From Verrucomicrobiota bacterium (GTDB lineage: Bacteria > Verrucomicrobiota > Verrucomicrobiia > Limisphaerales > UBA1100), in assembly GCA_028872685.1 (NCBI GenBank), contig JAPKEI010000211.1, positions 1 through 5,171 of the forward strand: a stretch of 5,171 nucleotides of DNA, written 5' to 3'. Of this stretch, positions 1 to 5,171 are shown piece after piece. Numbering within the stretch: the stretch's first letter is position 1; every line of letters begins with the position of its first letter. Below the pieces are notes generated by a model, which saw only the letters and a list, made by a program, of their open reading frames with translations, was not told where the DNA came from and did not search any database. The position numbers were made by a program, and so were the translations under genes.

Positions 1-1130
1 AAGGGCATCATCAGAGATTCCTCGTACATCCAGCGCTTGTCGTACCAGCCGTGGTCGCCGATGTAAAAACCCTGGTCAGAGCAATAGATGACAATAGTGT
101 TATCGGCGAGGCCCAGATCTTTTAGAGTCGCGCGTAGTCGCCCGACGCTTTCATCAACGCCTTTCACACAGCGCAAATAATTTTTTGCGTAACGTTGAAA
201 TTTCCATCGCACGAGTGCCTTGCCGGAGAGCTTGGCTTTGTGAAATGCGGCGTCCTTGGGGGCGTAGGCGGCGCGCCATTGTTTCAACTGCGCGGGAGAC
301 ATGCGCTTCATGTTGTTCCAAGCGGAGCGGTCCTGGCGCTTTTGCGATGCGGGCTGGTTGTAATCGGGCGTGAGGTCGACAAAGAGGTCGTAATTCAAAT
401 CCATGTGCCGGTCGATTTCCAGCTCCTGATGGCGCGCGGGTGAGGCATTGTCCTCCCACTTGTCGAAAAGCGTGGCCGGCTCGGGGATTTCAATGTCATC
501 GTAAAGGTGTAAATGGCGCAGTGCGGGCATCCAGTTGCGATGCGGCGCCTTGTGCTGCACCATCATCATGAAGGGTTGGCCATCCTGACGTTTTTTGGTG
601 AGCCACTCGACCGCAAGATCCGTTACCACATCCGTGCAATAGCCGTTGATGCGCCGCCGGCCGTTGGGGAAAATCATATCCGGATTATAATAGAGCCCCT
701 GTCCCGGAAGCACCGCCCAGTCGTCAAACCCCTGCGGTTGGCCCTTGAGATGACTCTTGCCGTAGATGGCCGTTTGGTAGCCAGCCTTTTGCAATATCTT
801 GGGAAAAATCTGTTGCTTCCAGTCAAAGCTGTTGCCGTTGTTCATGAAACCATTTTTGTGGCTGTGCTTGCCGGTCATAATCACCGCACGACTCGGGCCG
901 CAGATGGAATTGGAGCAAAAACTTTTTTCGAACAACATCCCGCCCCGTGCCAGCCGGTCGATGTTCGGCGTGGGGTTTACCGATTTCAGCCAGCCATTGT
1001 AGGCACCTATTGCATGGGGAGCATGGTCATCGCTGAAGACAAATAATATATTCGGCCGCTGGTCCTTAGCTTGGGCTGGCGAAACCAGCACAATAATCAG
1101 GGCAATCAAACGTAAAAGATAATTTTTCAT
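1..1130 (-). CDS. Secreted S1-family sulfatase (N-acetylglucosamine-6-sulfatase-like), partial at C-terminus
   Basis: This is a formylglycine-dependent sulfatase that hydrolyses sulfate esters, probably from a sulfated glycan, in the periplasm or outside the cell. The 376 visible residues start with a signal peptide (about 1-21, ending PAQA before KDQ). The core follows: NILFVFSDDH (27-36) with metal-binding Asp34 and Asp35, then CGPSR (77-81), whose Cys77 would be converted to formylglycine. Next come GKSH (124-127), a KAPH motif (194-197), and DQGFYIGDHGW (352-362), which supplies the second metal-binding Asp/Gln pair, then DKRWMYEESL. The reading frame is open to the left edge, so roughly the last 100 residues and the stop are missing. 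The order NPTPNIDRLA, then the CGPSR loop, then YEESL recalls the SulfAtlas S1_11 (GlcNAc-6-sulfatase) type; this subfamily call and the substrate are inference. An in-frame ATG two codons upstream (1136) is an alternative start; neither has a clear ribosome binding site. No sulfatase-maturing enzyme lies in the window. Confidence 0.93.
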   Translation of the reverse strand, partial: MKNYLLRLIALIIVLVSPAQAKDQRPNILFVFSDDHAPHAIGAYNGWLKSVNPTPNIDRLARGGMLFEKSFCSNSICGPSRAVIMTGKHSHKNGFMNNGNSFDWKQQIFPKILQKAGYQTAIYGKSHLKGQPQGFDDWAVLPGQGLYYNPDMIFPNGRRRINGYCTDVVTDLAVEWLTKKRQDGQPFMMMVQHKAPHRNWMPALRHLHLYDDIEIPEPATLFDKWEDNASPARHQELEIDRHMDLNYDLFVDLTPDYNQPASQKRQDRSAWNNMKRMSPAQLKQWRAAYAPKDAAFHKAKLSGKALVRWKFQRYAKNYLRCVKGVDESVGRLRATLKDLGLADNTIVIYCSDQGFYIGDHGWYDKRWMYEESLMMP

Positions 1131-1211
1131 GGGCATAAAAGGTAGGCGGCGAAGCTAGCAGCTGCTCGGCGATTGTCTAGCGAAATGGGCGCGTGTGTGC
1201 TACGTTGGTAT
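1131..1211. promoter_or_regulatory. Divergent intergenic region, presumed to hold two back-to-back promoters
   Basis: These 81 bases separate the start of the minus-strand sulfatase from the start of the plus-strand secreted protein, so promoters for both genes are expected here or within the opposing 5' ends. I see no convincing -35/-10 pair on either strand. The spacer contains a perfect 10-base palindrome, AGCAGCTGCT (1157-1166), near its middle, which could be a small operator but is short enough to be chance. Neither start codon is preceded by a purine-rich Shine-Dalgarno sequence. The regulatory role is inferred from gene orientation alone. Confidence 0.35.
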
Positions 1212-1886
1212 ATGAGTCGACCCTCCCTTTTAATTTCATTCTTCGCACTCAGCCTGTTTGTTCATGCCGCCGATGGGCTGAAACTCAAGTTCAAGGATGG
1301 CACAATTCTGTCCGGGGCAAGAATTTATGTGCCCGCTGTCGCGCACTCCACGGGCAACCCCGACGGGCGCGGGGTGATCCTGATGTATCATGACAAACTT
1401 TACATTCATCACTTCCCCTACCGCCCACCGCGCAAAGTCATCCGTGTGATTGACGACGACGTTGATAACGGTATTTACAAAACCTCTTCCGTGATGGAGG
1501 AACTCGAGCATTACCACGCCCGTTCCTCCGCGCTTGAAGCTTCCCCGCGAGAGTTGAGGTATTCCTGCACCCCCTCGCGCCTGGCCTTTTTCCATTTCGA
1601 CCAACCCAGCCTCAAAGTGCTGCGCCAAGCCATTGTCCATCATCCCCAAATCCCAAAGGCGAATCGCAAGTCGGCGCTGGGCGCCATCCAGAACGCCTTC
1701 TACGCCAACCCCAACCCCGCCTACTACAACACCCCGCGCCACTCGCAAATTTGGCAGGCCGAAGCCGACCGCGACGTGGAACGCTACAAGCAGCACGTCT
1801 TTTACGGCAAATGGATTGACCAGCCCGCGCTGGCCCCGGCGGTGTTCCAAAAGCTACTGGGGCCCGGGCGGAAGCGTGCGCCCTAA
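1212..1886 (+). CDS. Secreted protein of unknown function, 224 residues
   Basis: I do not recognise this protein. Starting at the ATG at 1212 gives a textbook signal peptide (MSRPSLLISFFALSLFVHA, cleavage after about residue 19). There is no lipobox cysteine, so a soluble periplasmic or secreted product is expected. The in-frame TTG at 1173 and ATG at 1185 would put a polar extension ahead of the signal peptide and are less likely. The mature N-terminus (about 22-80) reads like a small beta-strand module: LKLKFKDGTILSGARIYVP, then GVILMYHDKLYIHHFPY. This weakly resembles the short KDG...H...F repeats of exported Verrucomicrobiota proteins (inference). An acidic turn (DDDVDN, 81-86) leads into a probably helical C-terminal half with a single Cys119, an NPNPAYYNTP stretch (166-175), and a basic tail ending GPGRKRAP. 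Third codon positions are strongly C/G-rich, more so than in the downstream peptidase gene. The last 33 bases overlap the 3' end of that opposing gene. The gene is likely real because the frame is open, the signal peptide is clear and codon use is coherent. Confidence 0.75.
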   Translation: MSRPSLLISFFALSLFVHAADGLKLKFKDGTILSGARIYVPAVAHSTGNPDGRGVILMYHDKLYIHHFPYRPPRKVIRVIDDDVDNGIYKTSSVMEELEHYHARSSALEASPRELRYSCTPSRLAFFHFDQPSLKVLRQAIVHHPQIPKANRKSALGAIQNAFYANPNPAYYNTPRHSQIWQAEADRDVERYKQHVFYGKWIDQPALAPAVFQKLLGPGRKRAP

Positions 1887-4106
1887 AAATTCTGTTATCG
1901 CCGCGCGCAAATGCAGCGTGGTGCCCTTACCTTCGCGGATGGAGTGGGTTCGGTTCGGGTACGCCAGCATCTCAAACTTCTTGTTGTGCGCCACGAGTTC
2001 ATGGATGAGTTTGGCCATGCCCTGGTAATGTACGTTATCATCCACCGTGCCGTGGATTAGCAGCAGGTTGCCCTTAAGTTGCTTAGCGTAAGTGATTGGC
2101 GAACCGTTCTTGTAGCCCTCTGTGTTGTCCTTCGGAAGACCCATGTAACGTTCCTGATAAATTGTGTCGTAAAGGCGTTGGTTTGGCACTGGCGCAATCG
2201 AGATGCCGGTGTGGTACAAATCAGGAAATTTGAACATCGCATTGAGTGTCATCGAGCCACCGCCACTCCAACCCCACACGCCAACTCGATTTGCATCAAT
2301 GTAAGGTCGGTCTTTTAACACCTGTTTTACCGCAGCCGCCTGGTCTTCTGCTGCCAAGATTCCGACCTGCCGGTACACACACTTGCGCCACGCATTGCCG
2401 CGTGGCGCGGTGGTGCCGCGATTATCAAAGCTCATTACAATGTAGCCCTGCTGTGCAAGCATCCGGTGCCACATCCCGCCAGATCCACCCCAACGATCCA
2501 CCACTGTTTGCCCCGCCGGCTCGCCATACACATAAATGAGCAATGGATATTTTTTGGTTTTATCCAAATCAGGCGGCTTCACTGCGTAGGCATCTATCTC
2601 CACACCTTTCCCAATCGTCACACGAAAGAACTCTGTCTTTGGTCTCTGCAACTTGGCCAGATTATCGCGCAACGCCTGATTCTCCTCCAATGTTCGGACT
2701 ATTTCATGCGAAGGTAGCTTGATAAGGCTGGAGATTGGCGGAAAGGCAAAACTTGAAAAAGTATGTACCGCCCATTTTGCATCAGGAGAAATACTATAAC
2801 TGTGCGAGCCGATTTGTTCTGCGGGCGACAGTCGGATTAAATTTTTTCCATCCAGGCCGACACGATAAAGATAACGCTGCGTTGCATTATGAGGAGAGGC
2901 GATAAAATACAGCCACTGATTAGCTTCATCAATTTTGAGCGCGCGAATAACATCGTAGTTCCCACCGGTCACCTTCTGGACAGCCTCGCCCCCACGGCTC
3001 ACCAAATATACCTGCCGCCATCCTTCACGCTCGCTCACGTAGGTGAATTGATTGCCTTTATCAATCCATTTTGTGAATCCGAACCGAACCTCAATCCATG
3101 CGTCATCACGATCGGTGTACACAGTTTTCACTTCGCCATCGCGCGCGTTGGCAAGCATTACGCGATTTGTATTCTGAAGGCGATTAAGTTGCTGTAAATG
3201 CAATTCTTCAGAACTGGCTGCCCATTCCATGCGAGCAAGATAATGATTGCGCGGATCGCCGGGCACTTTCACCCAGGTGGTCATACCATTCTTCAGTTGC
3301 ACCACCCCTACGCGACAAATTGCATTGGTCTCGCCGGTTTTCGGATAACGAAAGGTAATTAATTTAGGGTAGTAACCGGACACATTATTGAGCATGTGCA
3401 TCAGGGGCACACCTTCTTCATCCAATTGCCAGTAGGCGATCGACTTGCCATCAGGGCTCCAGCGATAGCCATCGCGCAAGCCCAGTTCCTCCTCGTACAC
3501 CCAGTCGAAGGTCCCATTAATCACTGTATCGCTGGAGCGTTCTGTCAGGACACGAACCTTGCCGCTCTTTAAATTCTCTACATACACATTCTTTTCACGC
3601 ACGTATGCCACGTGATTACTGTTGGCCGGAGAAAACTTGGCGAACATCAGCGTTGATGGCTTGGCCTTACCTCCCAGCTTCTGCAACTTGCCGCTGGCGC
3701 GGTCGAGCACCCAGTAATCCCCACGCGTATTGGATCGCCATACACGTTTTGAATTGGTGTAAATTAGCACCTTAGCCAAGTCTTTGGTGAAAGTGTAGCC
3801 GCTCAATTTCAGTGGCTTCTTTTTGTCCTTGGGAATCAAGGCCTTGGCGGCCACGAGAATTTTCTTTTCCCCGGTGGCGGGATTATATTGGACAATATCC
3901 TGTGCGTCCTTGGTCTCTCTGGATTTCTCCTGTCGCACGTAGCCCTGCCCCGGCTCCAGCCATTTGAGTGAGTAGCTCTTTGAGTCAAACTCCTTTTTGA
4001 CGTAGATGCGATCCAGCGTCAGCAGTGGACCGGTCTCAGGTTTCTTTTTATCATCGGCCAGAGTGATAAATGGAAACACCACAGCTATTAGTAGAAATCG
4101 ATGCAT
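1854..4106 (-). CDS. Secreted dipeptidyl-peptidase IV-like serine peptidase (S9 family)
   Basis: This complete 750-residue prolyl-oligopeptidase-superfamily enzyme probably releases N-terminal dipeptides from peptides in the periplasm. The ATG at 4106 begins a signal peptide (MHRFLLIAVVFPFITLA, then DDKKK). An in-frame TTG at 4142 would add 12 polar residues ahead of it and fall inside an inverted repeat, so it is disfavoured. Residues about 30-480 form the DPP IV-type beta-propeller. It includes DWVYEEE (201-207), whose last two glutamates (206, 207) match those that hold the substrate amino terminus in human DPP4. The C-terminal alpha/beta hydrolase (about 495-750) has the oxyanion tyrosine in YVYGEPAGQ (Tyr527), nucleophile Ser614 in GWSGGGS, Asp689 in HGTVDDNVHYQ and His721 in NRTHSI, so the triad is intact. 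The length matches typical DPP IV enzymes. The acyltransferase gene ends 41 bases upstream on the same strand, so co-transcription is possible. The 3' end overlaps the convergent secreted-protein gene by 33 bases. Cleavage after Xaa-Pro or Xaa-Ala is family knowledge, not shown here. Confidence 0.95.
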   Translation of the reverse strand: MHRFLLIAVVFPFITLADDKKKPETGPLLTLDRIYVKKEFDSKSYSLKWLEPGQGYVRQEKSRETKDAQDIVQYNPATGEKKILVAAKALIPKDKKKPLKLSGYTFTKDLAKVLIYTNSKRVWRSNTRGDYWVLDRASGKLQKLGGKAKPSTLMFAKFSPANSNHVAYVREKNVYVENLKSGKVRVLTERSSDTVINGTFDWVYEEELGLRDGYRWSPDGKSIAYWQLDEEGVPLMHMLNNVSGYYPKLITFRYPKTGETNAICRVGVVQLKNGMTTWVKVPGDPRNHYLARMEWAASSEELHLQQLNRLQNTNRVMLANARDGEVKTVYTDRDDAWIEVRFGFTKWIDKGNQFTYVSEREGWRQVYLVSRGGEAVQKVTGGNYDVIRALKIDEANQWLYFIASPHNATQRYLYRVGLDGKNLIRLSPAEQIGSHSYSISPDAKWAVHTFSSFAFPPISSLIKLPSHEIVRTLEENQALRDNLAKLQRPKTEFFRVTIGKGVEIDAYAVKPPDLDKTKKYPLLIYVYGEPAGQTVVDRWGGSGGMWHRMLAQQGYIVMSFDNRGTTAPRGNAWRKCVYRQVGILAAEDQAAAVKQVLKDRPYIDANRVGVWGWSGGGSMTLNAMFKFPDLYHTGISIAPVPNQRLYDTIYQERYMGLPKDNTEGYKNGSPITYAKQLKGNLLLIHGTVDDNVHYQGMAKLIHELVAHNKKFEMLAYPNRTHSIREGKGTTLHLRAAITEFLGRTLPPGPQ

Positions 4107-4121
4107 GGCCGGAAGGTTGCC

Positions 4122-4144
4122 GCTTGCCTCAGGCTGAGGCAAGC
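4122..4144. repeat. Perfect 23-base inverted repeat (hairpin) between acyltransferase and peptidase genes
   Basis: Two 11-base arms, GCTTGCCTCAG and CTGAGGCAAGC, are exact reverse complements separated by one base (4133). In RNA this would fold as a stem of about 9-10 pairs with a 3-5 base loop. It lies just after the acyltransferase stop (4148-4150) and 15 bases before the peptidase ATG. On neither strand is the stem followed by a run of T, so a standard intrinsic terminator is not supported. It could act as an RNA-processing or stability element that separates expression of the two genes, as a protein-binding palindrome, or as one copy of a dispersed intergenic repeat. Its existence is directly visible; its function is unknown. 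Confidence 0.8.
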
Positions 4145-4147
4145 AAA

Positions 4148-5171
4148 CTAGGTGCTGGCTGATTCACGTATCCTTTTACCATTGAGCATGGTGCCGACCC
4201 AAGTGTAGCGGATGGCGTATTCATAGATCAGCATGAGAATCCCTACCGTTATGGTGAAAATAAAAAGGAACTTCAGAAAACTCGGATAGGGCCATTTGCT
4301 CACCCAAAATTGCAACGCCATAATGAGGGGCATATGCGCTATGTAGATCCAGTAGGAGGCATCGGAGATGTAGCGCACCCTTTTGTTTTCCTTGGAAAAG
4401 AAACGCCGGAAGAATCCGATGAAGCCAAAGATCATCAGCCAGGCAAAAAATAACTGACCCAGGTTGCTTAGGAAGTGATACCAAATAATTTCCGACTGGT
4501 TGCCATTCCAGCCTGCCTTGAATGCCGCATTGCGCAGTTCGATCCAATGGATAGCCAGTAGCAATGCGGGAATAGACAAGATAAAACAAGCCTGCCATCG
4601 CCGTCCAATGGCTAGGTCAAATTCATCGCGGCCATAGCAAATGGCGCCAAAGCCAAAAAAGACCGCGTAGTAAATGAGCTGAGGTGGCCAGGGAATTACT
4701 CCACCAAAGGTATCGGGACCGATCATGGGGAGGCCCATAATCATGCCAATCAAGCCATTGAAGAGTTGTGGTAATAGGGTGAGCGGTCCCAGCCAGAGCC
4801 AGGGTGAGCGAATCATCCGTGAGGAGAGCGGCTTGATCTGAAATCTTTCTATCAGTTTTATGACAACCGCAAAGCCAACTATTAACCAAAGCAAATAGTA
4901 CAAAAACCATAAGTGACCTGTCACGGGAGCCAATATTCCCATAGCCAACAATGCTATGGGATTGTTAATGCTTTCTTCAAACTTCGCCTCCGCCTGCGCG
5001 AAGGGGAAATCGGCATCCATCCCTATAATGGCAATCCCAAATATCCAGAGAATCGGCATGGCAATTATCAGTGGAACCAGAATACGCTTGGCACGATGCT
5101 TGAAGAGCTTTCGTAGGCCTTGTTTACGCCACAGCATGGCTGTGAAGAACCCGCTGATCAGGAAAAAGAGC
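4148..5171 (-). CDS. Acyltransferase-3 family membrane protein (OpgC/MdoC-like), partial at N-terminus
   Basis: This multi-pass inner-membrane acyltransferase would transfer an acyl group, such as acetyl or succinyl, to a sugar or glucan of the envelope. The frame is open to the right edge. The residues before the internal Met at 5137 read LFFLISGFFTA, a typical conserved segment of the family, so translation starts outside the window and the Met at 5137 is not the true start. About 340 residues are visible; the first 50-70, carrying the first membrane helix and the usual catalytic His, are missing. Numbered from the Met at 5137, hallmarks are the basic loop KLFKHRAKRILVPL (10-23), GHLWFLYYLLWL (74-85) and SDASYWIYIAHMP (258-270). 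About eight or nine hydrophobic segments lie near 22-40, 61-72, 77-95, 114-136, 152-168, 183-198, 222-245, 260-279 and 287-308. The GHLWFLY and SDASYWIY motifs are closest to the OpgC/MdoC branch, which succinylates osmoregulated periplasmic glucans in Proteobacteria. The substrate here is unknown, and no glucan synthase gene is visible nearby. Confidence 0.92.
   Translation of the reverse strand, partial: LFFLISGFFTAMLWRKQGLRKLFKHRAKRILVPLIIAMPILWIFGIAIIGMDADFPFAQAEAKFEESINNPIALLAMGILAPVTGHLWFLYYLLWLIVGFAVVIKLIERFQIKPLSSRMIRSPWLWLGPLTLLPQLFNGLIGMIMGLPMIGPDTFGGVIPWPPQLIYYAVFFGFGAICYGRDEFDLAIGRRWQACFILSIPALLLAIHWIELRNAAFKAGWNGNQSEIIWYHFLSNLGQLFFAWLMIFGFIGFFRRFFSKENKRVRYISDASYWIYIAHMPLIMALQFWVSKWPYPSFLKFLFIFTITVGILMLIYEYAIRYTWVGTMLNGKRIRESAST

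Noticed and set aside
154..459. Minus-strand open frame of 101 codons in a different frame from the sulfatase
   Set aside because: It is a shifted-frame shadow inside the sulfatase gene; the true frame there reads through without interruption.
513..1046. Plus-strand open frame of 177 codons
   Set aside because: It lies antisense to the sulfatase catalytic core, whose motifs are unmistakable. The product shows no recognisable domain.
1236..1850. Long minus-strand open frame of 204 codons opposite the unknown secreted protein
   Set aside because: It is an antisense shadow: the plus-strand frame has a clean signal peptide and coherent codon use. The minus-strand product is a low-complexity Val/Gly-rich sequence with no signal or domain, as expected opposite C-rich third positions.
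1800..1853. Possible terminator for the peptidase, with a short CCAGC/GCTGG stem on the minus strand
   Set aside because: The stem has only about five pairs and no following T-run, and it lies within the opposing coding sequence.
1633..2028. Plus-strand open frame of 131 codons spanning the convergent junction
   Set aside because: It is out of frame with the secreted protein and antisense to the peptidase. Its Thr/Pro/Arg-rich product looks like a frame-shift artefact of C-rich sequence.
4623..4910. Minus-strand open frame of 95 codons inside the acyltransferase
   Set aside because: It is a shifted frame of a membrane-protein gene; the acyltransferase frame is continuous and carries the family motifs.
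1..5171. A novel defence, mobile or biosynthetic system
   Set aside because: No nuclease, transposase, toxin-antitoxin pair, reverse transcriptase, repeat array or biosynthetic core gene is visible. Three of the four genes belong to well-known families with intact visible motifs.

Overview
The window looks like ordinary chromosomal sequence from a PVC-group bacterium, most likely a Verrucomicrobiota member. This is inferred from three things: a secreted formylglycine-type sulfatase of the kind abundant in these phyla, a secreted S9 dipeptidyl-peptidase with the WSGGGS nucleophile elbow common in Bacteroidota and PVC genomes, and the lack of clear Shine-Dalgarno sequences at all three visible starts. 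Bacteroidota or Lentisphaerota remain possible. No rRNA, tRNA, CRISPR array, insertion sequence, integrase or phage gene is visible.

Layout from left to right. Positions 1-1130 (minus) hold the N-terminal 376 residues of an S1-family sulfatase whose C-terminus lies beyond the left edge. An 81-base divergent spacer (1131-1211) separates it from a plus-strand gene (1212-1886) for a secreted 224-residue protein that I do not recognise. That gene converges on, and overlaps by 33 bases, a minus-strand gene (1854-4106) for a complete 750-residue dipeptidyl-peptidase IV-like serine peptidase. A 41-base gap containing a perfect 23-base inverted repeat leads to the upstream minus-strand gene (4148-5171), an acyltransferase-3 (OpgC/MdoC-like) integral membrane protein whose N-terminus lies beyond the right edge.

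The acyltransferase and peptidase share a strand and a short gap, so they may be co-transcribed. The sulfatase and the unknown secreted protein are divergently arranged and may share a control region. Three of the four products carry signal peptides and the fourth is a multi-pass membrane protein, so the whole window encodes cell-envelope or exported functions: desulfation of sulfated glycans, dipeptide release from peptides, and acylation of an envelope sugar or glucan. Nothing in the sequence ties them into one pathway. I found no convincing evidence of a novel multi-gene system. The items most worth a second look are the unrecognised secreted protein, the tail-to-tail gene overlap, and the inverted repeat between the acyltransferase and the peptidase.
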